From JAYVYM01 sp046593925 (GTDB lineage: Bacteria > Actinomycetota > Actinomycetes > Mycobacteriales > SCTD01): a stretch of DNA of 9,212 nt. The notes beneath the pieces were generated by a model. That model saw nothing but the letters and a program-made list of their open reading frames with translations, was not told where the DNA came from and made no database searches. The DNA lies in contig JBKJQN010000077.1 in the NCBI GenBank assembly GCA_046593925.1, positions 1-9,212 of the forward strand, read 5' to 3'. The position numbers were made by a program, and so were the translations under genes. Below are positions 1 through 7,716 of the stretch, one piece after another (position 1 is the stretch's first letter; every line of letters starts with the position of its first letter).

Positions 1-57
1 GAGCGAATGAAGAAATTATCATTCAACCATTCGCTCATTCCTCCATTTAACCATTGT
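1..57. other. AT-rich stretch with a 9-bp inverted repeat downstream of the aldehyde dehydrogenase
   Basis: Only 22 of the first 60 bases are G or C, in sharp contrast to the rest of the window. A perfect inverted repeat, GAGCGAATG at 1-9 and CATTCGCTC at 28-36, encloses an 18-base AT-rich loop. CATT and CCATT words recur through 20-55. It lies just beyond the stop codon of the minus-strand aldehyde dehydrogenase, so it could act in transcript ending, but no following T-run is visible because the window ends. The origin of the low-GC sequence is unknown; an intergenic repeat, foreign DNA or an assembly edge are all possible. Confidence 0.55.
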
Positions 58-1575
<1,518 letters not shown>

Positions 1576-1663
1576 GAAGTGTGTCCTCCAGAGCGGGGCC
1601 GGCCGCACTGTCGTGGGCCGTGCTCCTACCGTGCAGAACCCAGGTTGGCAAGAGGTAGGTCAC

Positions 1664-2884
1664 TCACGCCAGGGCGCGGGCCAGCCTCGCGTATGCAGCG
1701 GAGTGACGGGGGTCGCCGGGCGGCAGCAGGTCGACGAGGTGCTGCTGGACCCTGCTGTCGTACGGCTGATTGTCGGCGTGGGCGAGCACGACGTCGACCA
1801 CCGCGCAGCCCAGCACCGCGGTCGTGAGGGCCACGTCGACGTAGTTGCGCCACTCCGCGATGTCCGGCGACTGCGACCCCGGCAGCAGCACGCCGCCGCA
1901 GCCTCGGACGGCGCCGGCGACGTCGCCGCGGTCGAGCCCGTCCAGCACCCGCTGGACGTCGGTGCCGACCGGCACCGTCAGGCGGTACGGCCGCGAGCCA
2001 ATCCCCCCGCCGAGCACCGCGCGCAGGTGGCAGACCTCCGCCTTCAAGGTCGCCGTGGTGACCGGCGCATCGCCGTACAACCGGGCGTGCAGCTGCTCGA
2101 GTGAGAGCCCGTCCGGGTGCAGCGCGAGCAGGACGAGCACCTCGAGCTGGCGGTGCGGAAGCACCAGCTCGGCGCCGCCGAGCCTGGCCCGCCAGCCCCC
2201 GAGCACCTGCAGCTCCAGTGACGGCCCGGTGGTCGGCCCCTCGGGCGGCGCGGCGGAGTCCAGCAGCCGCCCGAGCAGGGCGGCGGTCGTCATGGCAAGT
2301 GGATGGGCACGGTCCCAGGTCGTCGACAGGTCGAGCACCCCGCGAACCTCGCCGGTGGACGCGTCGGTCAGCGGCACGGCGTAGCAGACCCAGCCGTGCA
2401 CGGCCTGGCTGAAGTGCTCGGCCGAGTAGACCGTCGACGGCGCCCCGGTGCGCAGCGCCAGCGCCAGCGCGTTCGTGCCGACGGAGGCCTCGTCCCAGCG
2501 CCCGCCGGGGACGAAGCCCACCTGCTCGCAGCGCCGCTGCATGACCCGGCTGCCGTGGGACCAGACGATGACGCCGTCGCGGTCGGTGACGGCGGCGACC
2601 ATCCCGCCGTCGTCCGCGACCTTGCGGACCTCGGCTTCCACCCCGCGCAGGCCCACCGCCATCCCGGACGTCCGCCACCGGGCCATCGCGTCATCCGTGG
2701 TGTCGACCGGCGCCGTCGAGAGCGCGGGGCTGACCCAGGCCGAGGAGCGACGCCAGGAGTCCAGGACACCGGGCGCGGGCAGGGTCAGGCCGGGAGCGAC
2801 CGCAGGCGCGCCAGAGCCGATCATCGAGGTCCAGGTGCGGGACAGCTGCTCGCGCCGGGTGCGCAGCTGCTCGCGGGTGAGCAC
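1664..2884 (-). CDS. GAF-domain transcriptional regulator with C-terminal winged helix
   Basis: About 406 residues. The middle (roughly 90-205) reads as a GAF sensor domain of the kind found in AcoR/DhaR-like activators, with W-DEASVGTNA (130-139), AEHF (155-158), a W-x-CYAVP stretch (165-171) and G-x-LDLS (182-187). The C-terminal part (about 223-305) resembles the winged-helix DNA-binding domain of actinobacterial SARP/OmpR-like proteins, with HRQLEVLVLLALHPDGLS and a TLKAEVCHLR recognition-helix-like segment. There is no sigma54 AAA+ domain. By position it probably controls the adjacent aldehyde dehydrogenase in response to an aldehyde or alcohol; that is inference. The start is uncertain. 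GTG at 2884 has GAGGG five bases upstream. GTG at 2896 overlaps the upstream mftF-like stop as GTGA but lacks a good ribosome binding site. The longer upstream open frame is mostly the decayed glycosyltransferase and is not part of this protein. Confidence 0.85.
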   Translation of the reverse strand: MLTREQLRTRREQLSRTWTSMIGSGAPAVAPGLTLPAPGVLDSWRRSSAWVSPALSTAPVDTTDDAMARWRTSGMAVGLRGVEAEVRKVADDGGMVAAVTDRDGVIVWSHGSRVMQRRCEQVGFVPGGRWDEASVGTNALALALRTGAPSTVYSAEHFSQAVHGWVCYAVPLTDASTGEVRGVLDLSTTWDRAHPLAMTTAALLGRLLDSAAPPEGPTTGPSLELQVLGGWRARLGGAELVLPHRQLEVLVLLALHPDGLSLEQLHARLYGDAPVTTATLKAEVCHLRAVLGGGIGSRPYRLTVPVGTDVQRVLDGLDRGDVAGAVRGCGGVLLPGSQSPDIAEWRNYVDVALTTAVLGCAVVDVVLAHADNQPYDSRVQQHLVDLLPPGDPRHSAAYARLARALA

Positions 2885-2892
2885 CGAGGCCC

Positions 2893-3424
2893 TCACGACG
2901 GCCCGCGGCGGCGGGGCTGCTGCGCCGAAGTGCTGCGGGCCGAACACATCGCCCGCCAGACACCGCGGGCGTAGGCGAGGTCGCCGGCCAGCCGCAGCGC
3001 CGTCCACCGCACCGGGTCCAGGTCGGGCCGCCGGGCCTGCCGCTCCAGCAGCGGGGGTGCGACCAGCATCACAGCGGCGACGGTACGGGCCCGTGGGCCG
3101 GACAGCACGGCGAGAAGCAGCGGCCTGGCGACGACCGGGCCGGCGCCTCCGAGCAAGCAGCCGGTGCAGCCGGACGGGGGGACGACGACCGCAGCCAGCG
3201 CGGGCACCGGCAGCCGGACTCACAGCAGCACCGAGCAGGCGGTGGGCCAGGGAGACAGGACCTTGCGGCGTCAGCCGAGCGGAGCCGTGCCGCTGCGCGA
3301 GCGGTCCGGCCGAGGTGCCGTCGTCGTGCCGGCGCCGAAAGCCAGCCACGCCACCGTCGGGCTCGGCGTGCCGTACGACGGTGCGGGGGTCGTGGCGGAC
3401 CGTCCAGCCGGCGTCGTGCAGCCA
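2893..3424 (-). pseudogene. mftF: Degraded C-terminal part of an MftF-like mycofactocin glycosyltransferase
   Basis: Translating the minus strand in pieces gives the characteristic tail of family-2 glycosyltransferases of the mycofactocin system. First comes WLHDAGWTVRHDP followed by GTSAGPLAQRHGSA (about 3424-3275). After a frame change near 3260 comes VLSPWPTA, then an in-frame TGA (3220-3222), then a hydrophobic stretch, then LERQARRPDLDPVRWTALRLAGDLAYARGVW and the stop at 2893-2895. In intact MftF proteins these segments lie in this order in one frame and are preceded by a full glycosyltransferase domain. Here that domain is missing because the sequence joins an IS1380 transposase tail near 3425. 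MftF glycosylates mycofactocin, a redox cofactor used by alcohol-oxidising dehydrogenases, which fits the neighbouring aldehyde metabolism genes. Three independent lesions make it a clear pseudogene. The MftF assignment rests on recalled family patterns. Confidence 0.72.
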
Positions 3425-3432
3425 CCACCGGC

Positions 3433-3739
3433 ACGATCCGCACCCAGCTCATCAACGTCCCGGTCCGGCTCGCCCGCTCCGCCCGACGACCACACCTGCA
3501 CCTGCCCCAGCACTGGCCCTGGGAGAACGCCTGGACCCGGCTGTTCCAAGCGACCCTCGCCGCGCCGTAACACCCCTACCTCCCCCACCACCCGCCACCA
3601 GGCCCGCCCGGAGCAGCACGGTTGAAGAGCCGGACAGACCGGCCGGACGCCGCTGGCCCGAAAGGCCAACAGCATCAACCGAGATCCACGAGAAGACTCC
3701 GGAGCTAGATCAGAAGCTGGACGGTGGATCCAGGCTCAG
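3433..3739 (+). mobile_element. IS1380-family insertion sequence remnant (transposase C-terminus and right end)
   Basis: From 3433 to the TAA at 3568-3570 the plus strand encodes 45 residues that match the end of IS1380-family transposases: TIRTQLINVPVRLARSARR, then HLHLPQHWPWENAWTRLF. All upstream transposase sequence is missing; it is replaced by the glycosyltransferase remnant on the opposite strand. Beyond the stop, the untranslated sequence runs to CGGTGGATCCAGGCTCAG at about 3722-3739, which resembles the outer end of actinobacterial IS1380 elements. The right boundary is my estimate from memory of such ends, and no left end or target duplication is present. The element is therefore dead and marks a deletion or recombination junction. 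Confidence 0.7.
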
Positions 3740-3920
3740 CGGCAGGGCCATCGGACGAGGACCACGATCAACGCCCTTCTCACGCTGATGGGCAACCGGC
3801 CCGAGGTGACGACCGAGTGCGTGCTCCCTGCAGTCGTGCTGGCGGTGAGCTGGCGCCGCCGCGGATGGTGGATTCGGCCCCTGCTCAGCGGGAGATCCAC
3901 GCCGACATCAAACCCGGCAC
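3740..3920. other. Stretch between IS remnant and secreted protein, no gene recognised
   Basis: Open frames exist on both strands here, including one running in from 3788 towards the secreted protein, but none shows a recognisable domain or a ribosome binding site. I see no convincing coding sequence. It may be flanking sequence of the old insertion or decayed coding DNA. Confidence 0.5.
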
Positions 3921-3950
3921 TTGACAAGCCGCTTGCACGGGTCCCTTCAT
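3921..3950 (+). promoter_or_regulatory. Possible promoter of the small secreted protein
   Basis: A perfect -35 hexamer TTGACA lies at 3921-3926. The best -10 candidate is the weak CTTCAT at 3945-3950 after an 18-base spacer. If this is used, transcription would start near 3957, inside the loop of the inverted repeat described next. The -35 match is good; the -10 is poor. Confidence 0.35.
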
Positions 3951-3985
3951 GGGGTCGAGGATGCGCCTCCGTCACCAAGGGACCC
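3939..3985 (+). promoter_or_regulatory. 9-bp inverted repeat covering the ribosome binding site of the secreted protein gene
   Basis: GGGTCCCTT (3939-3947) and AAGGGACCC (3977-3985) are perfectly complementary with 29 bases between them. The right arm contains the likely Shine-Dalgarno sequence AAGGGA, seven bases before the ATG at 3989. In RNA the hairpin would hide the ribosome binding site. As DNA it could be an operator, since its left arm overlaps the candidate -10 region. Which of these applies depends on the transcription start. Confidence 0.5.
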
Positions 3986-3988
3986 ACC

Positions 3989-4303
3989 ATGATTCAAACT
4001 CGAGCTCTCCTCGCGGCTGCTGTGCTGGCACTCGCGACATCCATCGTCAGTATGGCGGCACCCGCCTCCGCGGCGCCGCCGGCCGGGTGTCCTCGCGGCT
4101 TCGACGTAGCCAGCGTCGCCGTCCTGGCTCCACTCGGCTACCGGCTTCCGGGCATTGTCGATGACCCGGCCAATACTTACGGATTCGGCCACCAGCCAGG
4201 AAACGGCGACGGCTTAGTCTGCGCCCGACTGCTCGGGAAGGTCGACCCCACGACTGGCCAGCCGCTCTATCAGTTCTTCGACAACACGCTGCCCTCCTCC
4301 TAG
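3989..4303 (+). CDS. Small secreted protein of unknown function
   Basis: A 104-residue protein with a clear Sec signal peptide. It has a short n-region with Arg5, a hydrophobic core of Ala/Leu/Val at about 6-24, and an A-S-A motif at 26-28 with predicted cleavage near residue 28 or 29. The mature part is about 75 residues and has two cysteines, Cys34 in AGCPRGF and Cys78 in GNGDGLVC, which could form one disulfide after export. The N-G-D-G-x-V-C ending recalls small extracellular actinobacterial proteins, some of them calcium-binding, but I cannot assign a family. AAGGGA lies six to seven bases before the ATG, which supports this start over the in-frame ATG at 3788; the signal peptide begins exactly here. 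It is monocistronic, between an IS remnant and a convergent dioxygenase gene. Confidence 0.8.
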   Translation: MIQTRALLAAAVLALATSIVSMAAPASAAPPAGCPRGFDVASVAVLAPLGYRLPGIVDDPANTYGFGHQPGNGDGLVCARLLGKVDPTTGQPLYQFFDNTLPSS

Positions 4304-4577
4304 TGTCGCGTGTCGCAAGTGCATTAAAGGTGTAGGCCTGGGACAATGGTGTTTCTGAGGTGGTGGGTCGCTCGAGGTCGTCGGCTCCATGGGCGGGGGT
4401 GCTGATGCAATCGGCGTCGAGCTCGGCCAGATCTGGCTGTCCGTCATTAGCAAGCTCACGGGCTGCTGCTCGCAGGGGCGCAGGACCGGCCTGACCGGAG
4501 AGCTGTCGCCTTCTCCATCTGCTGGAGGAGCCCGCCGTCGCCCAGCGGCGCCACACCCTGTTGCCGGGCCGGCTGGA
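4304..4577. other. Convergent intergenic region, no recognised gene
   Basis: This 274-base stretch separates the ends of the secreted protein and the dioxygenase genes. It begins with a tandem GTGTCGC-GTGTCGC just after the TAG and includes a perfect 12-base palindrome, GCCAGATCTGGC (4426-4437). A minus-strand frame here (around AARELANDGQPDLAELD) looks protein-like and might be the remnant of a mobile-element gene, but it has no start, no domain I can name and runs into unrelated sequence. No clear stem-plus-T-run terminator for either flanking gene was found. Confidence 0.45.
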
Positions 4578-6035
4578 TCAGCGTTGCAGTTGCGACTGGT
4601 CGGGGAGCCAGTTGCCGTGGAAGCCCAGCGGGATGCGGGCGGGTAGGTGGATGCGTGCGACGGGTGCGGCGGTGAAGTCCTGGGCGGCGAGGACGACGAG
4701 GTCGGCTGCGTCGCGGTCGGGGTTGTGTACGAAGGCCAGCACGTAGCCGTCATCCTCGGCGGCGTCGGGCGCGGTGGGGGCGAAGACTGCTTCGCCGGCC
4801 GGGGCGTATGGGCCGAAGGTGTGGGCGTGCACGGTGCCGGCGGTCAGGTCGTGCTTGAGCAGCGCGTTGCTAAACGCGCCGTCGGCGAAGTCCCCGCTTG
4901 GAGTCACGAGCGCCGGGTCGATCAGTCCGAGGGTGGCGCTGTAGGCGTAGCGGTGCGGCTGGGCGATGAACAGGTCGTTGACCCGCGGGAACTCTTGCGG
5001 GTGGTCGTCGAGGGTCTGCCGGGTTGCGGTGCCGGTGGCCGGGGTGATCGTCCAGCGCTCCAGGGTGACCGGGCTGTGGCCGGTCATGCTGGGCAGGTCG
5101 TAGGAGGCGTCGTAGCGGCACAGGTCGAGCACGACGCGGCCGTGCTCGTCGTCGTAGGCGTTGAGGGTGTGGAACACCCAGCATGGGTCGACCTCGATCC
5201 AGCGGACCTGTCGGTTCGCGCCGTGTCGCGGTAGCAGCCCGACTCGTGGCTGGTGCCCGGGGTTCCAGGCGTAGGGCAGCTTCGAGCCGGCGGAGGCGGC
5301 GTCCGGGCTGAAGGTGATGGGCAGGTCCAGCAGCACGACGTACCGCTCGGTGAGGGCGAGGTCGTGCATCATCGGGCCGTCGGGGACGGGGATGTCCAGG
5401 GTTTGGATGACGTGGCCGTCTGGGCCGACGACGATGTGCTGGATGTGGTCCCAGCCCCAGTAGTAGGCGACCGCGTGCAGTTTCCCGGTGCGGGTGTCGA
5501 GCTTGGTGTGCGCGGCGTACCCGCCGGGCAGCGTGCCGTCGAAATCGCACGCGCCGACGGTGTCCAGCTCCGTGGTGAGCTCGTAGGGCAGCGCTCCGGC
5601 CTCGACGGTGGCCAAGGTGCGACCGGCGTGGGAGATGACGTGGGTGTTAGCCGCGAAGTCCGATCCTGCATGTACGGGGCCACCGGGCCATGGCTCGCCC
5701 AGCTGCTCGGAGACCCGTTGTGAGCGGACCCAGCGGTTGCGATACCACTCGGCCTTCCCGTCCCGTAGCCGCACTCCGTGGACCATGCCGGCCCCGAGGA
5801 ACCAGTGGTCGGCGAGGTTGTCCAGGCCCAGCGGGTTGGGCCCGTTGCGCAGGTACCGGCCATTCAGCTCGGCAGGCAGCGAACCGGTGACCGGCAGGTC
5901 GAACGCAGTCACCTCCTCGGTCACCGGCGCGAACGGGCCCTGGAAGAACGACTCGCGCTCCGGGGCTGGGCCGGCTCCGACGAGGGGCGGGTCCAGGACC
6001 GTGCCGGTGGGCGACGTGATCAGGGGCTCGGGCAT
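4578..6035 (-). CDS. Carotenoid cleavage dioxygenase (RPE65/lignostilbene dioxygenase family)
   Basis: A complete 485-residue non-heme iron enzyme that splits a double bond of a carotenoid, apocarotenoid or stilbene-type substrate with O2. The four iron-binding histidines of the seven-bladed propeller family are visible in order: His176 (AAHTKLD), His224 (MMHDLALT), His289 (VFHTLNAYDD) and His473 (GFHGNW). Likely second-shell glutamates are Glu145 (VEAG), Glu349 (QEFPRV) and Glu415 (GEAVF). The N-terminal LNGRYLRNGPNP (57-68) is also a family hallmark. It has no signal peptide and is expected to be cytosolic or membrane-associated. The ATG at 6035 has AGGAGG five bases upstream. It is divergent from a TetR-type gene, a common sign of local repression. 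No carotenoid biosynthesis gene is in the window, so the substrate cannot be fixed. Confidence 0.95.
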   Translation of the reverse strand: MPEPLITSPTGTVLDPPLVGAGPAPERESFFQGPFAPVTEEVTAFDLPVTGSLPAELNGRYLRNGPNPLGLDNLADHWFLGAGMVHGVRLRDGKAEWYRNRWVRSQRVSEQLGEPWPGGPVHAGSDFAANTHVISHAGRTLATVEAGALPYELTTELDTVGACDFDGTLPGGYAAHTKLDTRTGKLHAVAYYWGWDHIQHIVVGPDGHVIQTLDIPVPDGPMMHDLALTERYVVLLDLPITFSPDAASAGSKLPYAWNPGHQPRVGLLPRHGANRQVRWIEVDPCWVFHTLNAYDDEHGRVVLDLCRYDASYDLPSMTGHSPVTLERWTITPATGTATRQTLDDHPQEFPRVNDLFIAQPHRYAYSATLGLIDPALVTPSGDFADGAFSNALLKHDLTAGTVHAHTFGPYAPAGEAVFAPTAPDAAEDDGYVLAFVHNPDRDAADLVVLAAQDFTAAPVARIHLPARIPLGFHGNWLPDQSQLQR

Positions 6036-6060
6036 GACAACCTCCTAGGAGTACGTTGTC
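6036..6060. promoter_or_regulatory. Candidate operator overlapping the dioxygenase ribosome binding site
   Basis: GACAAC (6036-6041) and GTTGTC (6055-6060) form a perfect inverted repeat. Between them lies the perfect 10-base palindrome CTCCTAGGAG (6042-6051), which contains the Shine-Dalgarno sequence of the dioxygenase. AGTACG also recurs at 6050-6055 and 6063-6068, and GTAG-AA-CTAC at 6069-6078 is a further short inverted repeat. This clustering in a region shared with a divergent TetR gene fits a regulator binding site. The binding protein is inferred. Confidence 0.45.
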
Positions 6061-6065
6061 CCAGT

Positions 6066-6094
6066 ACGGTAGAACTACGTGCCATCGAGGTCAA
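6066..6094 (-). promoter_or_regulatory. Promoter of the carotenoid dioxygenase gene
   Basis: On the minus strand TTGACC (6089-6094) and TACCGT (6066-6071) are separated by exactly 17 bases, a good housekeeping-sigma arrangement. Transcription would start near 6059, giving a leader of about 24 bases that coincides with the inverted repeats at 6036-6060. Confidence 0.5.
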
Positions 6095-6195
6095 GATGCC
6101 CAGCTGCCCGGCCCTCGACGCGACGGCCGCACACCTCGCCGGTACCTGTCGTGGAACGCTGTGCTGCCAGTGGGGAGTGGAAGGTGCGGAGGGTC

Positions 6196-6801
6196 ATGAC
6201 AGGTGTTGGGCAAACGGCGACTGGCCGGATCCGCAGTGTGGCCCTGGAGCGGGCGCTGGTAGACGCAGCCGAGCGGGTGTTGATGCGCGCCGGCCTGCAA
6301 GCGGTGACCGTGCGGGCTGTGGCGGCCGAGGCGGGGGCGGCCCCCATGGGGGTCTACAACCGGTTCGGGAGCAAGGACGGGCTCGTGGTCGCCGTCCTGG
6401 TACGCGGCTTCGAGGGCCTGCGAGCAGCGGTGAGCGAGGACATGGACGCTGATCCGCTCTCCCGCCTGCGTGCCAGCGGTATGAACTACCGAAGGTTCGC
6501 CCTGGACCACCCCCGCCTGTACACAGCGATGTTCCAGGGCGGCCAGGGGGAAGCGGCCCGCGACTCGCTCGAGCTGCACGAGCACGCTTCGAAGGCGTTC
6601 GCTGCGCTGGTCGACCACGTTCGCTACGCAATGGCCCTAGGTGTGCTCCGCGACGGTGATCCCGGTGAGGTCGCCCAGATAATCTGGAGCGCCGTCCACG
6701 GAGCGGTCAGCCTCGAGCTCGACGGCCGGGTGCTGACCGCGGACCCAGCGGCCAGCTACGAGGCCCTGCTGCTCATCTTGGTCTCCGGTCTGGGCACGTA
6801 G
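6196..6801 (+). CDS. TetR/AcrR-family transcriptional regulator
   Basis: A 201-residue TetR-type repressor. The N-terminal DNA-binding domain covers about residues 15-65; the helix-turn-helix reads TVRAVAAEAGAAPMGVYNRFGSKDGLV (split here at about 38-64), with the usual Y-N-R-F-G-x-K-x-G-L end. The C-terminal ligand domain contains YRRFALDHPRLYTAMF-like sequence around 95-112, matching the WHG-type TetR C-terminal family. It is divergent from the dioxygenase with 160 bases between starts and probably controls it, perhaps in response to a carotenoid-derived or aldehyde ligand; this is inference. The start is not certain. ATG 6196 has GGAGG only three bases away, whereas the in-frame GTG at 6184 has GGAG at a better six-base spacing and would add four residues. 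Confidence 0.92.
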   Translation: MTGVGQTATGRIRSVALERALVDAAERVLMRAGLQAVTVRAVAAEAGAAPMGVYNRFGSKDGLVVAVLVRGFEGLRAAVSEDMDADPLSRLRASGMNYRRFALDHPRLYTAMFQGGQGEAARDSLELHEHASKAFAALVDHVRYAMALGVLRDGDPGEVAQIIWSAVHGAVSLELDGRVLTADPAASYEALLLILVSGLGT

Positions 6802-6858
6802 CACGGTCTAGCGTTACGGATCACATCCGTGTGTCGGGAGTTGCGCATGTTGGCTCGG

Positions 6859-7179
6859 CTATCGACAGGGCGTCGACAGATCGATCCGCCGGCCGGTGGT
6901 CTTGAGCATCTTTTCCACCAGGTCCCGGACCTGACCCTCGAACAGGATCGTGGTGGTGAGCTCCGATCGGCCCTGCCCGGCGATGAAGACCCGGCCCGGC
7001 TGGTTGATCCAAATTTCCTCGACCGAGGGATCGTCGAGGTGGCGCTGCAGGGGCCCGTATCCGGCCACCGCGTCGTACACCGACCGCGCCGCCGATCGGT
7101 CGGCCACCGGGTCAAGGTCGCGGCGCCGCACCAGCTCGCGGACCTCCGCCTCCACGGTGTCGACCGCGCCCAGCCCCAC
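6859..7179 (-). pseudogene. Truncated CpaF/TadA-type secretion ATPase remnant
   Basis: About 106 residues resembling the N-terminal part of CpaF-family ATPases that power Tad/Flp pilus and type II/IV-like secretion: EAEVRELVRRRDLDPVADR, then YDAVAGYGPLQRHLDDPSVEEIWINQPGRVF, then ELTTTIL and RDLVEKMLKTTGRRIDLSTP. In intact proteins roughly 30-35 residues lie between the DPVADR and VYDAVAGYGPLQ segments; here they are missing. The frame stops at 6859-6861 exactly where the core ATPase domain should begin, so no Walker motifs are present. The 5' end abuts an unrelated DsbA-like fragment. No other tad genes are in the window. This is a dead fragment left by deletion or rearrangement. Confidence 0.75.
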
Positions 7180-7184
7180 CCCGC

Positions 7185-7281
7185 CACCTTCAGGGCGGCC
7201 ACCTGGCCCGCCCAGGTGCTGGTCAGCCAGGCGTACGGGTAGACCGGGTCGACGTAGAAGTGCAGATCCGCCGCCGCGTGA
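7185..7281 (-). pseudogene. N-terminal fragment of a DsbA-like / mycothiol-dependent nitroreductase-like protein
   Basis: Roughly 32 codons read ADLHFYVDPVYPYAWLTSTW followed by AGQVAALKV, the first strand and active-site turn of DsbA-fold proteins of the Rv2466c type (usual form: D-P-x-C-P-x-x-W-x-T-S). The active-site cysteine position is Tyr (V-Y-P-Y), explained by a TGC/TGT-to-TAC/TAT type change. No proper start codon is visible, it lies right behind the glyoxalase-like stop codon, and after ALKV the sequence turns into the CpaF-like remnant. It is non-functional. The identification is from a short stretch only. Confidence 0.6.
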
Positions 7282-7690
7282 TCAGCCGTTCGCTGCGGAC
7301 GGTTCCGGGGCGATGCCGTCCGGGTCACGGAACTCCAAGATCGACACGTCGCCGAGGTCCTTCACCTCACCCTGCGGTGCGCCCAGTGCGTCCAGCGCGA
7401 CGACCGCCGCGGTGAGCTCGGCGAACGACCCAACCGTGAACGCCACGTGGTCGAGCCCGACCCGGTCCTCCGAGAAGGCGTCCGCGCCGGGAGTCACCGG
7501 GCCAGCCCGAGCAGCCGGCCCGGGAACGCGTAGCTGAGCCCGCCGAACAGGAACCCCAGCGCGGCCAGGGTGGCGTCGTCGGCGTCGGGCGGATCTCGTG
7601 CGCCACATTCCATCCGAACAGCGCGTCGTAGACGGCCCGCGAGCGGTCCAGGTCGGTGGCGGTGAGGCGGATGTGTCGGCGAAGCCGGTG
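7282..7690 (-). pseudogene. VOC-family (glyoxalase/dioxygenase-like) protein broken by frameshifts
   Basis: Three frames join into one recognisable VOC protein. HIRLTATDLDRSRAVYDALFGW and NVAHEIRP is followed, after a shift near 7595, by DADDATLAALGFLFGGLSYAF. After another shift near 7500, beside an in-frame TGA, comes VTPGADAFSEDRVGLDHVAFTV through LEFRDPDGIAPEPSAANG to the stop at 7282. The paired beta-alpha-beta halves each start with a metal-ligand-type His (HIRL and LDHVAF) and the second ends in LEFRDPDG, as in the family. The expected start (AVTGF in yet another frame) suggests a third lesion near 7675 and no start codon is visible. The frameshifts could be real decay or sequencing indels. 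It lies just downstream of the SCO6745-like gene on the same strand. Confidence 0.75.
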
Positions 7691-7716
7691 ACAGCTACGG
7701 GCGAGCCGGCAGTGTG

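Noticed and set aside
2885..3349. Extending the GAF regulator upstream to 3349 as a 561-residue protein
   Set aside because: The extra N-terminal part is the out-of-frame and decayed glycosyltransferase remnant; regulator-like sequence begins at about 2884-2896.
2448..3788. 446-codon plus-strand open frame
   Set aside because: It spans the antisense of two different genes plus an IS remnant, has Arg/Pro/Ala low-complexity sequence and no domain. The real transposase tail is in another plus-strand frame.
4426..4437. 12-base palindrome GCCAGATCTGGC as an operator
   Set aside because: It lies between two convergent gene ends with no promoter nearby, so a regulatory role is not supported.
4047..4556. 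Minus-strand open frame with protein-like segment between the secreted protein and the dioxygenase
   Set aside because: It overlaps the supported secreted protein gene, has no ribosome binding site and no recognised domain; at most a mobile-element remnant.
7282..7690. Programmed ribosomal frameshifting in the VOC gene
   Set aside because: At least two, probably three, shifts would be needed and no slippery sequence or start codon is evident; decay or sequencing error fits better.
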